In this document: positions 15,481 to 23,307 of the stretch, piece after piece
Layout: each line of letters opens with the position of its first letter
Position numbering within the stretch: position 1 is the stretch's first letter
From: DATGZH01 sp035297265
GTDB lineage: Bacteria; Actinomycetota; Acidimicrobiia; Acidimicrobiales; RAAP-2
DNA: 36,308 nucleotides
NCBI GenBank assembly: GCA_035297265.1
Contig: DATGZH010000026.1
Span: forward strand, 1 to 36,308
Reading direction: 5' to 3'
Position numbers and translations under genes: made by a program
Notes under the pieces: model-generated
Databases searched by the model: none
What the model saw: only the letters and a program-made list of their open reading frames with translations
Told to the model about the DNA's origin: nothing

Positions 15481-16884
15481 TCACGCGCCGGGTCGGCGCC
15501 GCACCACCGTGCCGGTCAGTCCGTCCTCGACCACCCAGCCCCGGACGACGAGCTCGTCGCGGAGGCGGTCGGCTTCGTCCCAGTTCTTCGCAGCGCGCGC
15601 CGCGTCGCGCGCTGCGACGAGTTCCTGCGTCTCTTCGTCGAGCTCGTCGACGTCGCCTTTGACCGCGAGGCCGAGCGCCGCGCACAGCACGACGATCGTC
15701 TGTGCCAACTGGCGCGCCACTTCGTCATCTCCCGCGTCGGCGAGGCTGTTGGCCCGGCTGACGAGCTCGAAGAGGTCGGCCAGGGCGCCCGGCGTGTCGA
15801 GGTCGTCGTCGAGGCGTTCGACGAAGCGGTCCACGACCAGGTCGAGGGCGCCGGCCGCGGGGCCCTCCCCCCGGACCACGGCGTCCGTGTCGGCCAGGGG
15901 GTTCGGCACCCCGAAGCGCCGGGCCAGGGCGTCGAGACGCTCCAGGCTGGCCTCGGCCTGGGCGATCGTCTCGGTGGTCACCTCGATCGGGGCCCGGTAG
16001 TGGGAGCGCAGCACGAGCAGCCGGTAAGCCCGGCCGTCGCTCCGTTCCAGCAGGTCGGGGAGCGTCGTGAAGTTGCCGAGGGACTTGGACATCTTCTCGC
16101 CCTCGACCACGACCCAGCCGTTGTGGGCCCAGTGGCGGGCGAAGCGACGCCCTTCGGCCTCGGCCTGGGCCCGTTCGTTCTCGTGGTGGGGGAAGCGGAG
16201 GTCCTGACCGCCGCCGTGGAGGTCGAAGTCCTCGCCGAGGAGGTCGAGCGACATCACGACGCACTCGGTGTGCCAGCCGGGCCGGCCGTCGCCGAACGGC
16301 GCCGGCCACTTCGGCTGACCCTCGCGGGCGGCCTTCCAGAGGACGAAGTCGAGGGGCGAGCGCTTCTCCTCGTCGGTCTCGACCCGCGCGCCGGCGCGCA
16401 GGCTGTCGAGCGGCTGGCCGGCGAGGAGGCCGTAGTCGGCGATCTGCTCGGTGTCGAGGTAGACGCCGTTCGACGTGCGGTAGGCCACGCCCCGCTCGAG
16501 CAGGTCGGCCACCAGCGCCACCATGTCGGCCACGTACTCGGTGGCGTGCGGCGTGACGGTCGGCCGGAGCGCCCCGAGGGCGTCCATCGCCTTCCACCAC
16601 TCGGCCTCGTACTGCTGGGCCACCTCCGACTCGCTGCGGCCCTCGCGGGCCGCCCGCCCGATGATGTTGTCGTCGATGTCCGTGACGTTCTCGACGAAGC
16701 GGACGTCGTAGCCGGAGAAGATGAGATAGCGGCGGAGCACGTCGAAGACGAGCGTCAACCGCCCGTGGCCGATGTGGGGGAGGTCGTAGACGGTCGGCCC
16801 ACAGACGTACATCGACACCTTGCCCGGGTCACGGGGATCGAGCTCGCGCACGGCACGGCTCGCGGTGTCGAACAGCCTCAGCAT
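15481..16884 (-). CDS. cysS: Cysteinyl-tRNA synthetase
   Basis: Class I aminoacyl-tRNA synthetase of 467 residues charging tRNA-Cys. The N-terminus has the zinc ligand Cys28 in MYVCGPTVYD, the HIGH signature as HIGHGR (37-42), further zinc ligands in WHTECVVMS and FPHHENERAQAE, and KMSKSLGN. The C-terminal helical and anticodon-binding parts are present (DEADRLRDEL near the end), with the usual CysRS length. The related mycothiol ligase MshC was considered, but the full anticodon-binding tail favours CysRS. The start ATG 16884 lies 20 bp from the divergent valS start and has no Shine-Dalgarno. Confidence 0.93.
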   Translation of the reverse strand: MLRLFDTASRAVRELDPRDPGKVSMYVCGPTVYDLPHIGHGRLTLVFDVLRRYLIFSGYDVRFVENVTDIDDNIIGRAAREGRSESEVAQQYEAEWWKAMDALGALRPTVTPHATEYVADMVALVADLLERGVAYRTSNGVYLDTEQIADYGLLAGQPLDSLRAGARVETDEEKRSPLDFVLWKAAREGQPKWPAPFGDGRPGWHTECVVMSLDLLGEDFDLHGGGQDLRFPHHENERAQAEAEGRRFARHWAHNGWVVVEGEKMSKSLGNFTTLPDLLERSDGRAYRLLVLRSHYRAPIEVTTETIAQAEASLERLDALARRFGVPNPLADTDAVVRGEGPAAGALDLVVDRFVERLDDDLDTPGALADLFELVSRANSLADAGDDEVARQLAQTIVVLCAALGLAVKGDVDELDEETQELVAARDAARAAKNWDEADRLRDELVVRGWVVEDGLTGTVVRRRPGA

Positions 16885-16904
16885 TTCGATACGTTAGGTC
16901 GACC
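16885..16904. promoter_or_regulatory. Overlapping divergent leaderless promoters between cysS and valS
   Basis: Only 20 bp separate the two start codons. On the minus strand TAACGT (16896-16891) is followed by ATCGAA and the cysS ATG. On the plus strand TACGTT (16890-16895) is followed by nine bases and the valS GTG. The two -10 boxes overlap by five bases, so polymerase could occupy only one direction at a time. No Shine-Dalgarno is seen for either gene. Confidence 0.55.
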
Positions 16905-19553
16905 GTGGAAGCCCCAGCGCACACACCGACGGCCACCGTGGCCCCGCCGAGGACGGTTCCGCCGCGCCTGCCCGAACGACCGTCGGACCTGCTCGACGGG
17001 CTCGAGGCGAGGTGGGCGGCGGCCTGGGAGGCCCAGGGCACCTACCGCTTCGACCGGCGGGCGACGCGAGAGCAGGTCTACGCCATCGACACCCCGCCGC
17101 CGACGGTGTCGGGCAACCTCCACCTCGGGCACGTCTTCTCCTACACCCACACCGACACCGTGGCCCGGTTCCAGCGGATGTCGGGCAAGGAGGTCTTCTA
17201 CCCCATGGGGTGGGACGACAACGGCCTGCCGACCGAGCGCCGGGTCCAGATCTACTTCGGCGTGCGCTGTGACCCGTCGCTCCCCTACGACCCGGCGTTC
17301 GAGCCGCCCGCCGAACCGCCCGACGTCCCCCTGGCCGTCTCGCGGCCCAACTTCGTCGAACTCTGCAACCGCCTGACCGCCGAGGACGAGCAGGTCTTCG
17401 AGCGGCTGTGGCGCACCCTCGGGCTCTCCGTCGACTGGAGCCTCGCCTACGCCACGATCGACGACCGGGCCCGGCGGGCCTCGCAGCGGGGCTTCGTCCG
17501 CCTCCTGGCCGGCGGCCACGTCTACCAGGCCGAGGCCCCGACCCTCTGGGACGTCGACTTCGGGACCGCGGTGTCGGCCGCCGAGCTCGAAGAGCGCGAG
17601 CTCCCCGGCGCCTACCACCGCCTGCGTTTCCCCCGGGCCGACGGTGCCGGCCCCGACGTCGAGATCGAGACGACCCGGCCCGAGCTGCTGCCGGCCTGCG
17701 TGGCCCTCGTGGCCCATCCCGACGACGGGCGGTTCGCCCCGCTCGTCGGGCGTGAGGTCCTCACGCCCCTCTTCGCCGTCCCGGTGCCGCTCCTCACCCA
17801 TCCCCTCGCCGATCCCGAGAAGGGCACCGGGGTGGCCATGGTCTGCACGTTCGGCGACATCACCGACGTCGTGTGGTGGCGCGAGCTCGGCCTGCCGACG
17901 CGGATCGTCCTCGGCCGCGACGGGCGCCTCGAGCCGAGGACCTGGGGCGAACCCGGTTGGGAGTCGACCGACCCGGCGGCCGCCCAGCAGCACTACGACG
18001 AGCTCGCCGGGCGCACCGTCCGTCAGGCGCACACCCGGATCGTCCAGCAGCTGGTCGACGCGGGGGCGCTCGTCGGCGAGCCCCGGCCCGTCACCCACCC
18101 GGTCAAGTTCTACGAGCGGGGCGAGCGCCCGCTCGAGATCGTGGCCTCGCGCCAGTGGTTTGTCCGTACGCTGCCGATGCGCGAGCAGCTCCTCCGCCGG
18201 GGCGAGGAGCTGCGCTGGCACCCCCCCCACATGGTCCACCGCTACCGGGCCTGGGTCGAGGGGCTCACGTCGGACTGGAACATCAGCCGACAGCGCTACT
18301 TCGGGGTGCCGTTCCCGGTCTGGTACCCGGTCGGCGACGACGGCGTCGTCGACTTCGACCGGCCGATCGTCCCCTCCGAGGACCGCCTGCCGGTCGACCC
18401 GACGACCGACGTGCCCGACGGCTACGACGAGGCGGCGCGGGACCGCCCCGGCGGCTTCAGCGCCGACCCCGACATCATGGACACCTGGGCCACCTCGTCG
18501 ATCACGCCCCAGATCGCCGGTGGCTGGGTCGACGACCCCGACCTCTTCGGCCGGGTCTTCCCGATGGACCTGCGACCCCAGGCGCACGACATCATCCGCA
18601 CCTGGCTCTTCACGACGGTGGTGCGGGCCGAGCTCGAGCACCACTCGCTCCCCTGGTCCGACGTGGCGATCTCGGGCTGGGTCCTCGACCCCGACCGCAA
18701 GAAGATGTCCAAGTCGAAGGGCAACGTGGTGACGCCGCTCGAGTTCCTCGAGCGCCACGGGGCCGACGCCGTGCGCTTCTGGGCGGCCAAGGGTCGGCCG
18801 GGCACCGACACCGCCATCGATGAGGCCCAGATGAAGGTGGGGCGCCGCCTGGCCATCAAGGTGCTGAACGCCTCGCGCTTCGCGCTCGGGCGCCTGGGCG
18901 AGGACCCGGTGCCCGGGGCGGAGGCCGTGACCGAGCCCCTCGACGCGGCGGTCCTCGCCGCCCTCGCCACCACCGTGGCCCAGGCCACGGCGGCCCTCGC
19001 CGACTACGACTACTCGCGGGCGCTCGACGGGGTCGAGGCCTTCTTCTGGTCGTTCTGCGACGACTACCTCGAGCTCGTGAAGTCCCGGGCCTACGGCGAC
19101 CCGGGGTCGCCCACCGTGGCCTCGGCCCGGGCGGCACTCGCCCTCGCCCTCTCGGTCCAGCTGCGCCTCCTCGCCCCGTTCCTCCCCTTCGTGACCGAAG
19201 AGGTGTGGTCCTGGTGGCACGAGGAGGGTGCCTCGATCCACCGGGAGCGCTGGCCCGAGCCCGGTGAGCTCGACGTGGCCGCGGCGACCGAGGGGACCGG
19301 CGTGCTCGAGGTCGCGGCCGAAATCCTGTCGGAGGTCCGCAAGGCCAAGACGACGGCCAAGCGGTCGATGCGGGCCGAGGTGGCCCGGCTGGAGGTGGTC
19401 GACGAGCCAGCGCGCCTCGAGGCGCTCGCGGCCGCCCGCTCCGACCTCCTCGAGGCGGGCCACGTGGCGGAGCTCGTGCTCACCGCCGGGTCGCCCACCG
19501 CAGTCATCGTCGAGCTGGCCGACGAGCCGGCCGACGGGGCCAAGACCTCGTGA
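16905..19553 (+). CDS. valS: Valyl-tRNA synthetase, archaeal-like type
   Basis: Class I synthetase of 882 residues charging tRNA-Val, with an editing domain. HIGH appears as NLHLGHVFSYTHTD (HLGH 73-76), followed by FYPMGWDDNGLPTERRVQ, the form seen in archaeal and rickettsial ValRS rather than the TDHAGIATQ of E. coli-type enzymes. The editing CP1 region includes IEIETTRPELLPACVALVAHPDD. KMSKSKGN begins at Lys600. The anticodon-binding domain (EVWSWWHEEG) and a short helical tail follow. GTG 16905 is chosen because it directly follows the putative promoter and gives a continuous family-like N-terminus. It diverges from cysS. Confidence 0.94.
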   Translation: MEAPAHTPTATVAPPRTVPPRLPERPSDLLDGLEARWAAAWEAQGTYRFDRRATREQVYAIDTPPPTVSGNLHLGHVFSYTHTDTVARFQRMSGKEVFYPMGWDDNGLPTERRVQIYFGVRCDPSLPYDPAFEPPAEPPDVPLAVSRPNFVELCNRLTAEDEQVFERLWRTLGLSVDWSLAYATIDDRARRASQRGFVRLLAGGHVYQAEAPTLWDVDFGTAVSAAELEERELPGAYHRLRFPRADGAGPDVEIETTRPELLPACVALVAHPDDGRFAPLVGREVLTPLFAVPVPLLTHPLADPEKGTGVAMVCTFGDITDVVWWRELGLPTRIVLGRDGRLEPRTWGEPGWESTDPAAAQQHYDELAGRTVRQAHTRIVQQLVDAGALVGEPRPVTHPVKFYERGERPLEIVASRQWFVRTLPMREQLLRRGEELRWHPPHMVHRYRAWVEGLTSDWNISRQRYFGVPFPVWYPVGDDGVVDFDRPIVPSEDRLPVDPTTDVPDGYDEAARDRPGGFSADPDIMDTWATSSITPQIAGGWVDDPDLFGRVFPMDLRPQAHDIIRTWLFTTVVRAELEHHSLPWSDVAISGWVLDPDRKKMSKSKGNVVTPLEFLERHGADAVRFWAAKGRPGTDTAIDEAQMKVGRRLAIKVLNASRFALGRLGEDPVPGAEAVTEPLDAAVLAALATTVAQATAALADYDYSRALDGVEAFFWSFCDDYLELVKSRAYGDPGSPTVASARAALALALSVQLRLLAPFLPFVTEEVWSWWHEEGASIHRERWPEPGELDVAAATEGTGVLEVAAEILSEVRKAKTTAKRSMRAEVARLEVVDEPARLEALAAARSDLLEAGHVAELVLTAGSPTAVIVELADEPADGAKTS

Positions 19554-19614
19554 CGGGGCGGGACATCGACGACGTCGAGAGGTCGGTGGCCGTTGCCGCC
19601 TCGGCGATCTCGTC

Positions 19615-19632
19615 GGGCGCGGCTTCGCGCCC
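19615..19632. terminator. Bidirectional hairpin between valS and the LivF-like gene
   Basis: GGGCGCG-GCTT-CGCGCCC: a perfect seven-pair stem with a 4-base loop in the 79-bp space between two convergent genes, abutting the livF-like stop codon. There is no T-tract. The position suggests termination for both strands. Confidence 0.6.
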
Positions 19633-20343
19633 TCATCCGCCGAGGTAGCTGGCCGACAGGGCTTCCTCCGTCTCCTCCGGTGAGCCCTGATGGACGATGA
19701 CGCCCTGCAGGAGGAGGGCCGCCGCGTCGGCGATCGGGAGGGCGGTGCGGGCGAACTGCTCCACGAGCAGGATGGACAGCCCCCCCGCCGCAAGCTCGTG
19801 AACCTTTTCATAGAGCTTGGTCACCACAATGGGCGCCAGTCCCATAGAGAGCTCGTCGAGCAGGAGGAGCTTCGGGTCGGTGGCGAACGCCCGGGCCAGG
19901 GCCAGCATCTGCTGTTCTCCGCCCGACAGGGTACCCGCCAACTGCTTCCGCCTCCCGCTGAGCTGGGGGAACTGGGCGAAGGTCACGTCCTCGATCCGGT
20001 CCATCGGCACGCCGACCTGGGTGGCCATGAGGAGGTTCTCCCGCACGCTCAGGTTGGGGAAGATCCCCCGGCCCTCGGGCACGGTGCAGATGCCGCGGCG
20101 CGCCCGGGCGTCGGCCGAAAGCAAGGTGACGGGGTCGCCTTCGAAGCGGACCTCGCCGCTGCTCGGGGACAGTGTGCCGGCGCAGACGTTGAGCAGGGTG
20201 CTCTTACCGCTGCCGTTTGGCCCGAGGAGGGCCATCACCGACCCGACCGGGATGGCGAGGCTCACCCCGTGCACCGCTTCTATCGGCCCATACCCGGCCC
20301 GAATGTCGCGCAGCTCGAAGATCGGGGCCTCGGGCTCGCTCAC
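19633..20343 (-). CDS. Branched-chain-type ABC importer ATPase, LivF-like
   Basis: ABC ATPase of 236 residues of the HAAT (LivF) class, one of two nucleotide-binding subunits for the adjacent importer. Walker A is GPNGSGKST (41-49), signature LSGGEQQ (139-145), Walker B LLLLDE (159-164) followed by the LivF-typical LSMGLAP, and VEQFARTAL for the H-loop region, where the usual His is Phe-Ala. GTG 20343 overlaps the LivG-like stop in GTGA. Substrate is unknown; HAAT importers also carry amides, urea and aromatic or other carboxylates. Confidence 0.9.
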   Translation of the reverse strand: MSEPEAPIFELRDIRAGYGPIEAVHGVSLAIPVGSVMALLGPNGSGKSTLLNVCAGTLSPSSGEVRFEGDPVTLLSADARARRGICTVPEGRGIFPNLSVRENLLMATQVGVPMDRIEDVTFAQFPQLSGRRKQLAGTLSGGEQQMLALARAFATDPKLLLLDELSMGLAPIVVTKLYEKVHELAAGGLSILLVEQFARTALPIADAAALLLQGVIVHQGSPEETEEALSASYLGG

Positions 20344-21068
20344 GGCGCGCCCAGGTAGGCGTTGACGACGGCGGCATCGCTCTTGATCTGCTCGGGCGTT
20401 CCGCTGGCGATGATCTCGCCAAAGTCGAGCACGTGGATCAGCTCGCATGTGCCCATGACGAGCCCGACGTCGTGCTCGACCAGGCAGATCGCCAGGTCCC
20501 GTTCGTCGACCAGCTGGCGGAGGAGTTCCGCGAAGTCCGCCGTCTCCTGCTCCGTCTGTCCCGAGGCAGGCTCGTCGAGCAGGAGCACCTTGGGCTGGGT
20601 CATCAGGGCCCGGCCCACCTCGACCACCCGGGCCCGGGCCGTCGGCAGCTCGCTCACTTCGCGCCCGGCGACGTCTTCCAGGCCCACCAGCTGCAGGATC
20701 CTGTCCGTCTCCCGGCCCACGTTGATCCGTCCCCGCCGCCCCCAGGTGTTGCGGATCTCGCCGGCGACCCTGATGTTGTCCCGCACGGTGAGTGAGGTGA
20801 AGAGCTCGAGCCGCTGGTAGGTCCGGGCGAGGCCGCGGCGGGCCCGGGCGGCGGGGTTGGCCTTGGTCACGTCGTGCCCGTCGATCGTGACCCGCCCGGA
20901 CTTGGGATCGAGCAGCCCGCTGACCACGTTGAACAGGGTCGTCTTGCCGGCCCCGTTGGGTCCGATGAGTCCCGTCACCCCTCCGGCGGCCACCGACAGC
21001 GACACGTCGTTCAGCACCTGGGCCCCCCCGAAGGACATGGACACCCCCGACACCTCAAGAGCGGGCAT
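20340..21068 (-). CDS. Branched-chain-type ABC importer ATPase, LivG-like
   Basis: ABC ATPase of 242 residues pairing with the LivF-like subunit. Walker A GPNGAGKTT (36-44), LivG motif GLARTYQRLELF, Walker B VLLLDEPASG (161-170), and CLVEHDVGLV with the switch histidine. The signature is degenerate: LPTARARVVE (141-150) in place of LSxGxQ. In an ABC dimer this may leave one poor ATP site, which LivF could compensate. The ATG lies inside the last 14 bases of the permease gene, and the end overlaps the LivF-like start, so the three are co-translated. Confidence 0.9.
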   Translation of the reverse strand: MPALEVSGVSMSFGGAQVLNDVSLSVAAGGVTGLIGPNGAGKTTLFNVVSGLLDPKSGRVTIDGHDVTKANPAARARRGLARTYQRLELFTSLTVRDNIRVAGEIRNTWGRRGRINVGRETDRILQLVGLEDVAGREVSELPTARARVVEVGRALMTQPKVLLLDEPASGQTEQETADFAELLRQLVDERDLAICLVEHDVGLVMGTCELIHVLDFGEIIASGTPEQIKSDAAVVNAYLGAP

Positions 21069-23253
21069 CGACGACCCCCAACCGATCGATCGCCACCGGC
21101 CCCGCAGCTGGCGCGGGAACGATCGGGGCCGTGACGGGGAGGGAACGAAAGGCCTCGGGCCGGGTCACTCTGCCTATCGCTGGCACCGCCAGGGCGATGA
21201 GCACCGTGGCGAGAACCAGCCACCAGTTGCCCATCACCTTGGTCAGCACAAGGAGGTAGGCCACGAGCTCGGCGGCGATCCCGAGCGCCAGCACGCCCTT
21301 CACCCGCCACAGCGGGCGGTAGCTGGCCACGATCTGGGGTACGGCCCCGCTGGGGTTGCGACCGAGGCTGATGCCGACCAGGGCGGGTGCGACCAGGGAC
21401 AGGTTGGCCAGGACGTTCCAGAAGCCCCCGCCACCGGCCGCGGTGCTCAGGTTGTTGAAGGTCGTGGTGAGGGCCATGAAGGCCGTCCCGGCCAGGACGC
21501 CGCCCATGAGGGCGCCGGCAACGCTGCCGATGCCGCCCACAACGGTCAGCATCACCAGGGCGAGGCTGATGAAGATGATGTAGGTGGTGTCGCTGACGCT
21601 GACCGAGGCCGCCGAGAGGAGCACGCCGCCGAGGCCGGCGATGGCCGCCGAGAGCATGAAGACCGACAGCTTGAGCTTGACCAGGTTCTGGCCCAGCGTG
21701 GCCGCGGCCGCCGGGCTGTCCTTCATGGCGGCCAGGCGCCGGCCGTAACTGCTGCGACGCAGCGCGATGAGTCCGATGCCGATGAGCACGAAGATGCAGA
21801 CCGATGTGGTGAGGAACGTCTTCGGCGAGCTGAGGTCGATCGGTCCGAGCTTCAGTGGCGGAATCTGGAGGGCACCGTTGGGGAAGATCGAGAAGTGCAC
21901 GTGGAAGATGGGGAGCACGTGCGGCGCGATGTCGGCGATGATCATGTCGGACACGAAGACTCCGAAGGCGAGCGTGGCCAACGCCAGGTAGAGGCCGCGC
22001 AGGCGGAGCGCCGGCAGGGCGATGAGCCCGCCGACGAGGGCCGTCACCACTATCCCGAGCAGGAGTCCCCAGGGCGTGATCCGCTGGCCGAGCCCCGTTC
22101 CGGAGAGGCCAAGGTGGAACACGATGATGGTGGCGATGGCCCCGAAGGAGACTGGGGCCAGGTTGATCTCTCCTGCGTAGCCGGTGAGCAACGTGAGCGA
22201 GAGGGCGATGATGCTGTAGGTGATGCCGATGGTGAGCGCCGACATGTCGCTGGTCCCCATGATCTGCTCGAGCGCCAGGACCACGAGCACGAGGATCGCG
22301 CCCCAGGTGAGAGCCGACTTCATGGTGGGAATGGTGAACCGCTCCCTCGTCCGCAGCAGCGTGGCACCGCGCAGCCTGTCCTGCGGGAGTACCAGCAGGA
22401 CGACGAAGAGCGCGATCATGGGCAGGGCTATGCGGAAGTCCGAGGCCCAGGACCAGCTCGACGGGAAGTAGCCCAGCACGTAGGTCGAGGCCAGGCCGAG
22501 CACGAGCGCCCCGGCGAACGTCAGCCAGATGCTGCGCAGCCGGCCGAACATGGCCGCGGCGATGGAGTCCAGCACGAGCAGGGTCAGGACGTGGACGTCG
22601 AGGGTCCCACCGCTGATGGGGGTGATGAGGATACCGGCCAGTGCGGCCAGCGCACCGCCGAGCGCCCAGGAGAAGGCGGCCAACCGCTCGGGCCGCCCGC
22701 CGTTGAGTTGGAGGAGCCCCCGATTGTCGACCACCGCCCGCATGGCGACCCCGGTGCGTGTGCTGGTGAACAGCAGTCGGATGCCGATGGCGATGAGCAC
22801 ACCGCAACCGAGGGCGATCGCCTCGTGGTCGGTCACGTAGACCCCGAAGAGCTTGAACTTCGCCGCGTTGCCGAAGAAGAGGTCGTCGGTCCGGGGCACG
22901 CCGGGGCTCCAGATCCACTGAGCCAGGGCGATCAGCCCGAGCATGATGCCGATGGTGACGACGATCTTCGTCACGTCGGCCGTCTCCCGCAGCCCCCGCA
23001 TGATGCCGACATAGAGCACCATGCCCAGCAGGGGCGCCAGCACCACGATCACCGCGAACAGCGCGAGCGGGGCAGGCCAGTTCCAGCCGTAGCGGAACTG
23101 CCAGTACGTGAACGCCGCCAGCATGGCCATGGCGCCCTGCGCGAAGTTGAAGATGCCTGACGTCGTGTACGTGAGGACGAGCCCCGAAGCAGCAATGCCG
23201 TAGACCGCGCCGGTCACCAACCCGAGAATCGTGTAGGTGAGAAACAGGTGCAT
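21055..23253 (-). CDS. Fused LivH-LivM ABC importer permease
   Basis: A single 732-residue membrane protein carrying both HAAT permeases. Residues 1 to about 295 are LivH-like: LTYTTSGIFNFAQGAMAML near the N-terminus, TRTGVAMRAVVDNRGLLQLNG as coupling loop, and AAMFGRLRSIWLTFAGALVLG. Residues about 315-640 are LivM-like: LTLLTGYAGEINLAPVSFGAIA, ALRLRGLYLALATLAFG, SSYGRRLAAMKDSPAAAATLG and VGGIGSVAGALMGG. About 90 further residues add two membrane helices and a tail not typical of LivM. The fusion replaces two genes and keeps both ATPase coupling loops. ATG 23253 is 54 bp after the binding-protein gene. Confidence 0.9.
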   Translation of the reverse strand: MHLFLTYTILGLVTGAVYGIAASGLVLTYTTSGIFNFAQGAMAMLAAFTYWQFRYGWNWPAPLALFAVIVVLAPLLGMVLYVGIMRGLRETADVTKIVVTIGIMLGLIALAQWIWSPGVPRTDDLFFGNAAKFKLFGVYVTDHEAIALGCGVLIAIGIRLLFTSTRTGVAMRAVVDNRGLLQLNGGRPERLAAFSWALGGALAALAGILITPISGGTLDVHVLTLLVLDSIAAAMFGRLRSIWLTFAGALVLGLASTYVLGYFPSSWSWASDFRIALPMIALFVVLLVLPQDRLRGATLLRTRERFTIPTMKSALTWGAILVLVVLALEQIMGTSDMSALTIGITYSIIALSLTLLTGYAGEINLAPVSFGAIATIIVFHLGLSGTGLGQRITPWGLLLGIVVTALVGGLIALPALRLRGLYLALATLAFGVFVSDMIIADIAPHVLPIFHVHFSIFPNGALQIPPLKLGPIDLSSPKTFLTTSVCIFVLIGIGLIALRRSSYGRRLAAMKDSPAAAATLGQNLVKLKLSVFMLSAAIAGLGGVLLSAASVSVSDTTYIIFISLALVMLTVVGGIGSVAGALMGGVLAGTAFMALTTTFNNLSTAAGGGGFWNVLANLSLVAPALVGISLGRNPSGAVPQIVASYRPLWRVKGVLALGIAAELVAYLLVLTKVMGNWWLVLATVLIALAVPAIGRVTRPEAFRSLPVTAPIVPAPAAGPVAIDRLGVVDARS

Positions 23254-23307
23254 GCCCGGAACCCCGTCCCTCAGGTCAAAGGGCGGACGCGCCGACGCGG
23301 CGGATGG

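Noticed and set aside
15481..16884. Mycothiol ligase MshC instead of CysRS
   Set aside because: MshC lacks the full anticodon-binding tail; this protein has the complete CysRS length and C-terminal region.
15181..17376. 731-codon plus-strand frame across csp and cysS
   Set aside because: Antisense to two clear genes with intact catalytic motifs; composition is that of a shadow frame.
16878..19811. 977-codon minus-strand frame antisense to valS
   Set aside because: No family resemblance; valS motifs on the opposite strand are unambiguous.
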